From Phascolarctos cinereus (taxonomy: Eukaryota > Chordata > Mammalia > Diprotodontia > Phascolarctidae): 64,000 bases of DNA. The notes below the pieces were generated by a model. That model had not been told where the DNA came from. It saw nothing but the letters and a program-made list of their open reading frames with translations, and did not search any database. Position numbers and translations under genes: made by a program. The stretch lies in assembly GCF_002099425.1 (NCBI RefSeq), contig NW_018343990.1, positions 2,542,001 through 2,606,000 on the forward strand. Direction: 5' to 3'. Below are positions 47,040 to 57,909 of the stretch, piece after piece; positions within the stretch are counted from its first letter, which is position 1, and each line of letters opens with the position of its first letter.

Positions 47040-48200
47040 CCTTTCAGAGGACAGGATACAAGTAAGTCTACACATGAGGAGAAAGCCCCATGAGGAGGTC
47101 TCCCCATCCCCAAACTCTCTAAAGGAGGGGAGTAAAAGATAGAAGGAAAAAGGGAAAACTACTCACTGTTAATGATCTGCATTATGAGAATGATCACACC
47201 ACTAGGGAGTGGGGTGGGAGGGAAAGGTGGTCTGTCGGGACAGAGGAAGTGTCAAGCTTAGACTGTAGTCAAAAATGGAAAATTCACCCACCTCAAGGAA
47301 TCAAGGGTCTAGATGGGCCAAGTGTCTTTCATCCCAGCAAATAAGCCTACAACCTGCTCCTCCTAAAGGCTCAAAACTTTACCACCACTGGCGGCAGATG
47401 ATAGTGAGAGCTGGAATGGAAAGAGAAGGAATTAGGTGTGGAGTCAGTTCAACACTCAGCTGGCTCTTGTGAAAGTGGAAAAGATTTCTACCTATTCCTG
47501 CTACATCCTCTCACAGTTTCCAGAAGTTACTGCCTGGGAAAGCAGATCTGTTACACCAATAAGTCAACTTTAACAACAGTCAAACTGTCATCTTCCATAG
47601 AATTGCCAAACAAGGTAAATACCATAGCCTAGTTATGATTTTATAGCACTGCTCAGTTTCAAGGTGCTACTGAATGAAATGGTTAAAGAGCTTATAGCTG
47701 TGCAACTTTGAAAGGTTTAAAATCTACTAAAGAAATGGCTTAGAAAAGGCAGTTTAAAAACAGACTTAACAAAAGTATGCTGTTAACCTATTTTAAAATG
47801 CAGCCATCTTCATGAACTTGGCAGTTATTTGACAGCACATAAGAAAACCAATATAATTTCTCCAATCACATGAACCTGTGAAATAGCATTAGCCATCTTA
47901 AACTTGTAAAAACCCTTGTTTACATGTAAATCTTTAGTAGCAATTTCAAGACAAAAAGATTAGCAGAAGGATGCTACTTCTTTTTCTATCATTGTTCTTA
48001 ATCTCAGCATTAACTTAAATATGTGGAAATTCCAGTATTTAATATGATGCTTTCACCCAATGGCAATCAGAATTACTCATTCATTTCCTCTGACAATTAG
48101 TGCAAATGGACACAATGAATACAAAGGTTAATTTTGTCAGCTAAAGTGCTAGCATACTAAAAAGTGTAATACTTACTGTTTAAAGAACACACAGTAACTA
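47040..48200. other. Region downstream of the probable LARP4B poly(A) sites
   Basis: No repeat or exon is recognised. If an even more distal poly(A) site is used, part of this would belong to the 3' UTR. Confidence 0.4.
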
Positions 48201-48212
48201 TTTTTCATAGTA

Positions 48213-48218
48213 TTTATT
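48213..48218 (-). terminator. Candidate LARP4B poly(A) signal (distal)
   Basis: This is AATAAA on the minus strand, followed about 25 bases later by a GU-rich TGTGTGTTCTTT element. It would give a 3' UTR of about 4.35 kb. Choosing between this and the proximal signal needs 3'-end reads. Confidence 0.45.
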
Positions 48219-48819
48219 TCAAATTGTTAAGCATCAAAACCTACCCATTCATCTGCTGAGCTTAAAAAAAACCTCATTCATTCTTTCACAAATGAGGGGA
48301 AATAAACAAGTGAAATAATTTTCTATCACCTTTTGTTATGGAAACTGATGAATAAGTTTGTTTGCGGATTTTATTTCCATACAATGCCTTCATGGAACTG
48401 AAAAACAATGTATATACCGGACAGCAATCCAAACTGGCTTAGATGACAATGCTTTGGAAGAGAATGTAATTCATTTCTTTAAAAAACCAGTACTGAGATA
48501 TTTCTGCATTTTCTTTATGGCTTGGGTTTAATTCACTATTTCATAATGAACATCTCTGATTTTAGTGCTCAGTTTTATTTTTCATTTAACAATCTTAAAC
48601 AATTTTAGCCAGACTGAAAAAACCTTATGTGGCAGTTCATATAAATAATTAGAATTATGTACAAGTCAGAGAAACTTCCATAATTCAAACAATCTGGAGG
48701 CAACTTATTTTCCATTAATGTAGACATCAATGTGAATAGACAAAAAAAGTTAAAAAAAAATTCTTGAAGAAAATTTTAATTTAAAAAAATCAAAAGAAAA
48801 ACTGAACAATGCCTAAATC

Positions 48820-48825
48820 TTTATT
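48820..48825 (-). terminator. Candidate LARP4B poly(A) signal (proximal)
   Basis: This is AATAAA on the minus strand, followed within about 20-45 bases by a run of U-rich sequence (TTTTTCTTTTGATTTTTTT). That is the expected hexamer plus downstream element layout. It would give a 3' UTR of about 3.7 kb. Confidence 0.5.
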
Positions 48826-50451
48826 TTTCATAACCTACATTTTTCAAATTAGACAGTTTTACATTGTTGACACAAAAAGAAACTTAAATTATCAATAGTT
48901 TACATGTAAGCTTGATTCCAGTCTTAATGGAAAAAGTAGAACAAAAAACAAAAACCCTCAATGAAGCTTCCATATTCCACTTCCAGTTCCCAAATTGGCA
49001 GCTGTTAACTCTCTCCTTAAATCTTTGATTGTCTGCTGCTATTTGTGTAATAGGTTACAAAGCACATAAAACCCTTCACCATAGCAAGCTAAAGGAGATA
49101 CAAAGCGATATGCACCATTAGACAGCTGGTGCTCTAGGGAAACAATGAATCACATTCAAACAAGACCTTTTCATGACAACTGCTGAAATGTTAAAAGATA
49201 ACATAATAAAATAAAAGTTTGTCGTCACTGTATCAGGTGACTTCTAGTGGCCAATAACGATGAAATCATGGGGGCAAGAGGCCTGATCTAAAGTGTCATG
49301 GCACTAAGTTCAAAAACAACTACACCACTCTAAATTAATTTATGGGAAAACTGGGCCAGATTCTGTACTATTTTTATATTTCTGAAAAGTTTTTATCACA
49401 CAATTTCACAAGCTAAAAATTCCAATTTTAATTGCTGTATCTCTGATTCTAGAGATACTGCTTGCTAGGAGGGCTTAAAAATGAACTTATGAAAGCCACA
49501 GTTACTAGCTATATGTCCCATCACAAAAGTCTGCATGTAGCATCACAGCTTTCTATTCTGATAGCCTCAATTTGCCAGTGAGTGGAAAGTCTCAAAAGTA
49601 ATTGCAGCATGATTTTTTTTTGTATTATCATACAGCTATTTGGCATGTCACCTTTGCTTAATTAAAAAGAAAGCTATAAAAGCCACATCACAGCAAGGTT
49701 TAAACTCTGGATGCAACAGACTATTGCTGGGTAAGCAGTACTTACAGTGTATTGACCTAGTACAAATGGCAGCAGAATACATTAAAACAGCACAACATAG
49801 CCTGCTGGTCTCAATATATTACCTTATAATGTACCAGTTCACTATAATGATTAGCTGTATACTGTTGCTGTTAAGTGACCTTTTTAATAAATTGTTTGCA
49901 GTTGGTGAGCTTTACATGTTCAGCAGGCAAACAAAGTAAATCATTACAGCGGGCTATAACCACATACAAATCTAACTGCCATGTTCACTGTCCAGAGTGG
50001 GGAAATAAATATTAAAATCCAGTGACTCAATGGGTTTGATAATCTTCGTGATGACTGTGGTTGTTCATGTTCCATCTCCTCTCACAACAAAGTGTGCAAT
50101 ATTAAAAAGTAATCAGGTCTTAGCTTGCCATTACAATCTTTCTTGCAGTCCAATTTAATTTGGATTTAAGAAGCGAATTAATTTTGGTTCTCTACTCAGC
50201 TATCTGAAAATGAAAGGAAATCAACTACACATTCCTCATTTAAGTGTCTGAATGTTATTTTGGTACCTTTTTGAGTATTAATACTATTAGAAGTGATCAA
50301 ATAAATATTAGAGTATGATTTCTTTTTGGCAGGGGGAGGGAGAAGGCATTCTTAATGATGCTTAGTTTCATATTCACAAATGTTATTTAAATGGACCATC
50401 TTTGTAAAATTTATCTTTTTTATCTTATACTTGACTAGACTGCCAATTGTC

Positions 50452-50459
50452 TATTTACA
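50452..50459 (-). promoter_or_regulatory. Pumilio-type element in LARP4B 3' UTR
   Basis: The minus strand reads TGTAAATA, which fits the Pumilio recognition consensus TGTANATA. A second identical site lies 320 bases closer to the stop codon. The match is exact, but an 8-mer can occur by chance in AT-rich sequence. Confidence 0.4.
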
Positions 50460-50774
50460 TTATATTACAAGACACACTCATACTGAATAAAATGCACACT
50501 TTTAAAGATGAGTATGAAAACATCTGAGGGTTTTTAAATAAAAAATTTTCCCCCATTTCCCTTTTGCAGTGAAGAGGCAGAGTCAGTTCAGCACACCAGA
50601 ATAAAAGAAAAGGAAAAAGAAAAAAAAACAAATAAAAACAAAACATCAACGAATTAAAGTAATACTCAAACCACAACATTTAGTTTATCTACATCCAGCT
50701 CAACAGCAACATTTATAATATATCAATAATTTTTATCAGATTTTTCTTTAGGGTACCTTTTTATATGTTCTGAT

Positions 50775-50782
50775 TATTTACA
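50775..50782 (-). promoter_or_regulatory. Second Pumilio-type element in LARP4B 3' UTR
   Basis: This is an exact TGTAAATA on the minus strand. Together with the site at 50452-50459 it makes a pair within the same untranslated region. Confidence 0.4.
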
Positions 50783-52481
50783 ACTGTACAAGCAAAGCAC
50801 ACACTTCCAAGTGCACATATTTAATACAGTATTGACTATTTGCATTTACAGCATTTTTCAACAATCTGAAAAAGTTCAACTGTTTAAGATCTTTAAGGTA
50901 TATTACAAAAACTGCCATTACCTGTTCTACAGTAAGTTTACTCAGTAAAACCAGTGACCCTAGATATATACGGTAACTGAGTAATCCTGTATTCCACTCA
51001 TGCCAACCCAGTGGGCCAGTCTTCATTAACGCTACGCTGTCTTATACAAAAGTTAAGGCAAAGTCATTTTCAAGTTTAAATAAAATTCAAGTCTTTAAAT
51101 ATTGGATGGAAATAATTTCTTAAAAAAAATCAGTCCTTTTAAATAAACATTTATGGAATAAGTTGTATGGTTACATTTAGCAGGAAATAGTATCATTTTA
51201 ACTGCCTGCTGCTTAGAACACTTAAAGAAAAACCTTAGGCATTTTAAAACAAAAATAATTTATATTTAACTTTATTAGAAACTTGCTAATTTAGTGCATC
51301 CTTGTTCTTCAGAAGTGTAGCACTTCTAGAAGTGAATCAATAAGAGGAACCTCATTTCAGAGGAAAAGCAGGGATTTTTCTCCAGCACATTAAAAAAAAA
51401 ATCCCCAAACACCATTCTCTCACACTTAAAAAAATTTTACATCTATATGCCAATGTTAGGAGGTACAGGAAGAAGTCAACCCTCAGTTGACTAAATACAT
51501 GGACTCTTTCAAAGAGCACTTGGGGCAGTTGGAAGAAATCTACACAAAGCATGAGCATAGGACAAGGGGGAACCAGAAGGTACAGTGGTGACTTGTATCA
51601 GCTTCCTTGTCAGGCCAAGAATGCTAACTTTCAGGTTATCAAAAAAACATGACAGTGCTACCTCGTAGTAACATATATCTATGGGCACCTCTCCACAATG
51701 AAAGTTTATGGAATTGTTTTTCCTTCCATTCACAATGTGCTTTGAATTTGTTAAATGTACTCTAATCTACTTTAATATGGAGTGAGAAGCTGGTTATTTG
51801 CTTGCAGTAAATCAAAACTCAAACACACTCTCTACGGTGCTCTCCACAGATGTTTATCATTCATTTGCACTGAAGATCAAATACTAATTAAAATTTTTAA
51901 ATGCCAGAACCAACCACTTAGTTAACCCAAAAGTGCAAGTTCCTATGCCCAAATGAGTCACAATAACCTAACAAAAAATTTCCTCCCAGTTACACGTGCC
52001 AGCATTTTGTAAAATTTATCTGCTCTTCCTGCACTCACAATACTAGCTGTCACCAGCCATCATCAGTCTATTTAGTCATTTTAAGGTATGTACTTCCAGA
52101 CCAGTTATTTTTAAAAAAATGAAGCAGTAGAGTTCTGCTTAATTTAGAAAAACTCACTATACATATATATAGCTTGCATTCATAGCCACATGGAGGCTTA
52201 ATAAAAAATATCAATTTGTTAAGATAAATGCATTTTCTATCCTGAAAAAAAATCAGACTTTATGCATCACCTCCAGTTAAGCACCAACCTAAACATAAGG
52301 TTTAGATCAATTAAATCCTGAAAAAATAGACTGTTTTTCAAGAGGGGAAAATAATTTTTCATAGAAGAAAAGTAACTGGAAGGCATTTCACATGCCTCAT
52401 GTACCACTGCAAGCTCCTAACCAGCAACTCATGCTCCGTATTCCAAATGGGAACCTTGGTAAACAGAACTCTTCCACAGTC

Positions 52482-52523
52482 CACAGACACACACAGACAC
52501 ACAGACACAGACACACAGACACA

Positions 52524-52556
<33 letters not shown>
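52482..52556. repeat. (CA)n / (CACAGA)n microsatellite next to the LARP4B stop
   Basis: The block mixes CACAGA units with about ten uninterrupted CA units. On the gene strand it is a GT/TGTCTG tract starting about five bases after the TGA. It will be length-variable and forms the first segment of the 3' UTR. Confidence 0.95.
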
Positions 52557-52561
<5 letters not shown>

Positions 52562-52562
<1 letters not shown>

Positions 52563-52858
52563 CACTGGGGAGACCTGGGAGGTGTGCTCTGTTCCTTATT
52601 TAAACGCTTCCCAGGGGCTGGCGGTGGGGATCTGCGGCCTGACTGTCTCCTCTGGTCTTTGGGGTGTCCTGGATTTGATTTTGAAGGAGGGGGTTCTCGG
52701 CATCTCTCCACTGATGGCTCAGTGGGCTTCTTCTCTTCTTTCCCACAGCCAGCAGAGTTTGGCTTCTGTTCTTTCTGAGCTTGTAAAGGAGGAAGAGGAG
52801 GCAGCAGCTCTTTAGTTGTTCTCTGGCAAATTTCTGCATAACTGGGTTTTCTCAATTC
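52562..52858 (-). CDS. LARP4B: LARP4B terminal coding exon, C-terminal 98 residues
   Basis: The acceptor is tttcccag; the exon opens ELRKPSYAEICQRTTKE, a block I recognise as LARP4B. LARP4 instead has SYAEMCQK-type sequence and a different tail. It then runs through a Pro-rich stretch, KEQKPNSAGCGKEEKK, a basic DQRRQSGRRS segment and GKRLNKEQSTPPRSPQ before TGA (52562-52564). The C-terminal PP(R/K)SP(Q/K) ending is shared by LARP4 and LARP4B. There is no folded domain; the role of the LARP4B tail in mRNA binding is known only in general terms. The stop codon is followed within five bases by a long GT microsatellite. A broken inverted copy of this exon and its upstream intron lies at 25787-26140. 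Confidence 0.95.
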
Positions 52859-53276
52859 CTGGGAAATTAGGAACAAACAAGACTCTTAAATTATAAGCAC
52901 AAAATGATTAATCTGTAGTAATAACTTGTTTAAGTGTAAATGAAGCTCAGAAGACAAAAGCAAAACATATTAGAACACAACAATTTCAATTTGGTTCTAT
53001 ATTTTAAGAGGCCTAAATTTAAGGTTAAGCCAATGTTTTTTAGTTAATGCTCAGAAAACAATAATGAAATTACAGCATGAATTGACTGTTTCTTATTCTA
53101 GCCCAATTATACATGAACTCAAGAATTCTGAGGTTCAAGTAAAAGATTCTAAGAAAAAAGATGAAGATGCAGAAAAAGAGAAAGCACTGAAAAAAGATAG
53201 CAGAATATAATCCTTTCTCTATTAATTTTTCTGTAGGGGAGCCTAAATTAGAAGCCTAGGAAAACTCATTCACGTT

Positions 53277-53420
53277 GGGGGCAGCTAGGTGGAGCTCTGG
53301 TCTTGGAGTCAAGAAGACCTGAGTTCAAATCCAGCCTCAGATACTTGACACTCAACACTTAACTAGTTGTGTGACCCTGAGCAAGTCACTTAACCCTGAT
53401 TGCCTAGCAAAGAAAAAAAA
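53277..53420 (+). repeat. WSINE1-type CORE-SINE in LARP4B intron
   Basis: A tRNA-derived head (ggggcagctaggtgg) is followed by the conserved gagttcaaatccagcctcag and gtgtgaccctgagcaagtcacttaaccc blocks and an A-rich tail. It lies antisense to the gene and looks fairly recent. Confidence 0.9.
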
Positions 53421-53579
53421 ATTCACCAACGTCGAAATTCTTCTTTTTCCTCTACCTACTTTGAAGAGCTTCTGAGTGCTTAGTACTATGTCATGTAATT
53501 TACAAGTCTTTTCTAAAGACTGATTATGATTAATACTAGGGACAGACCACTAGTTAGAAATTCTATTACCTCAAAATCA

Positions 53580-53900
53580 CAGAGGGATAGGGATAGAGGT
53601 TTGTACAGAAAAGGGAAACATGGCTTAGAAAGACTCTGGAGGCTATGGGGAAGTTAGAGAAGAGAGAAAGGTTTGATGTCAGGAGTCCAGTTAGGACATG
53701 ATTGCAATAGTTAGTTCAGGTGATAAATGATAAATTTATGGCCTGACGAAAGTGTTGACCATGTGAGTGGAGAGAAGGGGATGGAAGCAAGATATGTTGT
53801 GAAGGTAGAACTGACAAGACTTGGGAAGGGAATGAATATTAAAAAATGACACAGTTTCTGCAAGGATAATGGTGCCCTCACAAAAAGAGGGTAGCATCTC
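53580..53900 (+). repeat. Ancient long interspersed repeat, 3' module, in LARP4B intron
   Basis: ggacatgattgcaatagttagttcagg, gaccatgtgagtggagagaaggggatgg, gttgtgaaggtagaactgacaagacttgg and ggataatggtgccctcac match the 41240-41690 copy in order. Confidence 0.6.
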
Positions 53901-54166
53901 AATGAGGGGAGATATAAAGGGGAATACAGAAGAGCTTTGGAAGCCCACTTCTGATAAACTGCTGATTTGTATTCATAACCATAAATGCCAGATCACTAAA
54001 GCTATTAAAAGAAAAATCAGTGAATTGAAAGAACATCTCTAGTACCAAAATTACTTCATAAAGGTGAAGAAAAAACTTAGCGCTTAGTGAAAATAAGCCT
54101 CCTGAGCAGTACTCAGGAGAGTTATATTCCAGATTAGGCAATTTAGAAGAAGTGTTAGAGACATAC

Positions 54167-54278
54167 TGCAGGAGCTCCATTGATTTGCACCGATCTACAC
54201 GCAGTGGGAGCAAGGGCACAAGGAAGCCGTTCCATACTGTGCGTTTCCCTCTGCTTGTTTTCCACAGTCTTGGATTCT
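54167..54278 (-). CDS. LARP4B: LARP4B coding exon (penultimate)
   Basis: The 112-bp exon has a gttttacag acceptor and a GTATGT donor, a weaker but valid donor. Its first base completes the codon split by the previous exon, then it reads ESKTVENKQRETHSMERLP... to ...RSVQINGAPA. The KQRETHS and VQ-NGA blocks match LARP4B. The length (1 + 37 codons) restores phase 0 for the terminal exon, so the three introns and four exons form one consistent reading frame. The following intron (54166-52859) carries a WSINE1 copy at 53277-53420 and an old repeat at 53580-53900. Confidence 0.92.
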
Positions 54279-54952
54279 CTGTAAAACAATGTTACATGTG
54301 AATTTGAAAAATGAGGACAGATTCCTGTACTTTAATATCTGATGGCCAATTATTAGAGCCAAGTAGGAAGAAAGTGTTAAAAAATTAATTTGTACATATA
54401 GAATTCTACCAGAAGATAGACTCTGGATGTAAAATAGATATATCATCCTCATAATTAATCAAATAATGAAAAAACTAAAGTTATTTCCACATATAGCAAA
54501 ACCACTAATAAGAGAATCAGAGACAATCTAAATAATAAAAAAACTTTGCTTTCAAGGTCTCAGATAACTTGAAATACATAAAACAAACAGCTAAGCTGGA
54601 AATTGGTACAGGATTTGTTTTGATATATAAACATCTGCAATGAGCAAATAACAATATTCTGTAAAACTATGTAATAGTAACAACTATATCTATATATCTT
54701 CTGTAGAAGTAATACAGGTTTTTGATTAGGACATACATACCCAACTTAAAGGGCAGGTTTAGTTCTCATGATTTTTAAAGATTTATCATCAGATAATTTT
54801 TAAAAGAATAAATTTATTCCATTTACTAACAGCTTACCATGAAACAACATTCTGTTTAATAAAGTGAACAGGCAGATCTTTAATGTCTTATCTAATTCTG
54901 GATTCAAAATTAATAAAACCAAAGACACAGTTGTGAAAATTCAAATCCTTAC

Positions 54953-55077
54953 TCAGGTAACTGGACCGGGGAGGGAGACTGTTCACAGGCTGCTGACAGA
55001 ACAGAAGAACCTGACACTGAAGGCTCTCTAGGCATTACTGCAGGAATAGTGTTTGTACTTGCATCCACATTCAGGGG
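54953..55077 (-). CDS. LARP4B: LARP4B coding exon (third from last)
   Basis: The 125-bp exon follows a tttttag acceptor and ends CCTGA before the donor GTAAGG. It continues in phase 0 from the exon at 63645-63809 and encodes PLNVDASTNTIPAVMPREPS... to ...EQSPSPVQLPE, ending with two bases of a split codon. The pattern DAS-NT-P-V--REPSV...SPSP--LP is the one I recall from mammalian LARP4B, which supports orthology and not the paralogue LARP4. No coding domain lies here. It is a low-complexity, Ser/Pro-rich linker. The intron downstream is only 674 bp. Confidence 0.92.
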
Positions 55078-55494
55078 CTAAAAAGAGGGAAAAGCAAAAT
55101 AACTGAATTCAGTTCATTTTAAAGAGGTACAAGAAATAAGTGATTTTATATAAAAAAGCAGTTTATGACTACTTTAAAAAAGGGGACCGCTGCTGACTGA
55201 ACCTGTGCCAATAATGGTGATGCTAAATAATTTGGAGTGAGGGGGAAGAAGCATCGAAATGCTATCATTTTTTAGTGCACGGGAACACAGGAGACAACGA
55301 AAGAGCAAGGAATGAAATATTGGAATCTTGGCACCTCACCTTTCAAAGTTTGCCAATTTCTGTTCTAATAAAACCAAATGAAAGAAAATACCATAGAAGA
55401 GTTATCTTTTTTATGAATTCCCTAAATTTCAGAGGAATCAGAGAAAAATTTCAAATAAGGAAATATGCTGGGTAAGGTCCATATTATAATTACC

Positions 55495-56231
55495 TTACTA
55501 TTATAGACACCATTATGGACATGTATGATAGGAAAAGGAAGTAAGCCAGTCATGTAGTTAATGGATAATAATGTAATTAATATATTATTATAATGACTTA
55601 TAATTAACGGACAGCCTGGAACCATCTGCCACCTTCTTATTGGCTAAGCCGGAGCCCACCTGCAGTGTAACTGCTTCCTTGAGTTGTTTTTTATAACTCT
55701 CTGCACAATTCTCCCTCTGTGGAAACTTAACCCTTACCTAACTCTCACAATTCCCTCCTCTTCTTCTCAATAAGGATTATTATCCACACTTTTTGTTCCT
55801 GTTGTCTTTCCTCAAAGTGTTTTAGCATTAGTTAGCATTCTTCATCAGAAGGAGACGAATGATCATTAATTCTCTTAATCATCATCCTAACTCCATCTGA
55901 TCCTGTTAGCCAGTCTCATTGGGATACTTTTAATTAGCACTGTTTCTGATACAAGGGATGATGCAACACCCTACTGCAGTTAAAACTCCCGCAGCTACGA
56001 TTAGAGAGGTGATGATGGATGCTGCTATACCCTTCTATTTGCCAAACCAGGATTCTAACCATCCCTTTAATCAGTTATCTATCCCAGAGTTCTCTGCCAA
56101 CTCCTCAGCTAAAGTGGCTAAACTTTGGAATGCCTTAGTGATGGTTCTATCTGGGGCTATGTTCCCCAGATCTCTTAGCAGAGGACTTGACCTCCTACTT
56201 GCTAAAAAAATTGAGGAAATCCATTGAGAGG
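55495..56231 (-). mobile_element. Endogenous retrovirus remnant: env TM end, polypurine tract, partial LTR
   Basis: Read on the minus strand, the segment at about 56230-55860 encodes recognisable pieces of a retroviral env transmembrane subunit, including GWLESWFGK and a membrane span containing IVAAGVLTAVGCCIIPCI. A polypurine tract (about 55752-55770) follows, then the presumed start of the 3' LTR (tgtgagagttagg). The whole is a broken fossil, truncated at both ends, with the L2 at its upstream side. Family: gamma/ERV1-like or the related type-D env lineage. It lies in an intron of LARP4B in the same orientation. Confidence 0.75.
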
Positions 56232-57905
56232 TTTCTCTTCTCCCTTTTCCTCATCTCACATCAACCATCTCCTTCATCCGGTATCACATAAAGTGGCCCT
56301 CCTCCTTTACAATGCAAACTCATATCCATGTACAAGTGGTCCCATTCCATTGTCTTCTCTAGTTGATTGCCCCTTTGATCATTACAACTGTATCACTAGT
56401 CTTCATTCTCTCTGTTTACTAGTTACTTCCCTACTACCTACAAATATGTTCATGTCTCCCCTATCCTTGAAAAATCTTCACTTGATCCAACCATCCACAA
56501 CAGGTTTTGCCCTTTACCTTTCCTCCCTTTCTCATCTAAGCTCTTTGAGAAAGCCATCTCCAATGAATGCCTTCCATTCCCTCAACTCTGTCTCTTGTAA
56601 ACCCTTTGCAGTTTGGCTTCTAGCATCATCATTCTACTGAAACTGCTCTCTTCAAAGTTACCAGTAATAGCTTAATTGCCACATTTAATGGTCTTTTCTT
56701 AATCCTCATCCTTCTTAACCTTTCTGCAGCTTTTGATATTGCTGAAGACCTTCATCTGGCTACTATCTAGGTTTTTAATGACACTACTCTCTCCTGATTC
56801 TTCTCCTTACCTGTCTGATTTCTCCTTCTCCTTTTCTGCTGGATCTTCATCTAGGTGGCACCCATTAACTGTAGTAATTCCTGCCCTTCTCCCTCTTTGC
56901 TATCTTACTTCATGATCTCATCAGCTTCCAAAGATTCAGTTATCCCTATGTAGATAATTCTAAAATCTCTTTATCTAGGCCTAAACTTTCTCCATCTTAA
57001 TTATAACATTACCAACTACCTGGTGAACACCAGTAACTGGATGGCCCGTAGACATCTCAAACTCAACACGTTCAAATACAATGCATTATCTTTTCCCTCA
57101 AACCCTCCTTCTTTCCTAACTCCCTTATTTCTTTTGGTTCATAATTTCCTTGCCATTCTCAGCTCTTCGCTCTCACTCGGTCTTTTCCTTAATCTTGTCA
57201 TTTCTACCTTCAAGCATGTCTTATATATGTCCCCTTCTCTCTGCTCCTACAGCTGTTGGTGGAATACCTCATTGCATCACACCAGGACTATTGCAGTAGT
57301 CCTCTGATTGGTCTTCTTCCCTCAAGTCTCTTCCCACTTTTATCTACCCCCTACTCAGCTGTCAAAGTGATCTTCTTAAAGTGCAGATTAGAACATGTCA
57401 CTCCTTTTACTCAAACTCCAGTGACTCCTTATTCCCTCTAGAATGATATGTAAAATTCTCTCTTTTAAAGCCCTTTACATCATGACCCCTTTCCACCTTT
57501 TCAGTCTTTTTACAATTTACCGTCTTCCCTATAATCTACAATCCAGTGTCCCCTGGCCTCCTTGTTATACCTCTCACACTGCAATCCATTTTCATTGACT
57601 ATCTCCTGTTGGTAAAATGTTCTCCCTCGCCTCCTTTACCTACTGGCTTCCTTCAAGATTCAGCTCAAATCTCACCTTCTATAATAAGCCTTACCCAAAC
57701 TCATCCTCTTCTAGTGCCTCTTCTTGAGATTACCTTGCATTTATACTCTGATATATTGTATGCACTGTAGTTCTTTGCTTATTGTCTCCACTATTAGAAT
57801 GTGAGCTCTTTGAGACACAGGATCTCTGTTTTCTCTTTGTTTCCCTGTTGCTTAGCACAGTGCTTCACATATGATACGCGCTTAATAAATGCTTGTTGAT
57901 GATGC
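56232..57905 (+). mobile_element. L2 LINE, 1.7 kb with RT remnants and 3' end, in LARP4B intron
   Basis: The order follows L2 ORF2: the HSTETAL block (tctactgaaactgctctcttcaaagttacc near 56630), LILILLNLSAAFD, then the thumb segment NTSNWMARRHLKLNTFKYNAL, LDYCSSPLIGL, and the 3' UTR ending cttagcacagtgcttcacatatgatacgcgcttaataaatgcttgttgatgatg. Several frame breaks are present. It is the longest L2 in the window and lies antisense to LARP4B. Confidence 0.85.
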
Positions 57906-57909
57906 TGAT

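Larger units (their letters stand above)
48205..52561 (-). other. LARP4B: LARP4B 3' UTR (probable extent)
   Basis: About 4 kb of AT-rich sequence downstream of the LARP4B stop has essentially no SINE or LINE insertions, while the flanks are full of them. That contrast is what a constrained mammalian 3' UTR looks like. Candidate polyadenylation signals (AATAAA on the minus strand) lie at 48820-48825, followed by a U-rich tract, and at 48213-48218, followed by a TGTGTGTTCTTT stretch. Two TGTAAATA Pumilio-type elements and many AUUUA motifs are present. The true end is not determined; I chose the farther signal as the outer limit. Confidence 0.6.

Noticed and set aside
49640-49939. Plus-strand 99-residue frame
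   Set aside because: It lies antisense in the LARP4B 3' UTR, with no homology recognised and no promoter or splice context.
52392-52815. Plus-strand frames of 128 and 138 residues
   Set aside because: They run antisense through the LARP4B terminal exon and across the CA repeat. The minus-strand frame has the homology and the splice site.
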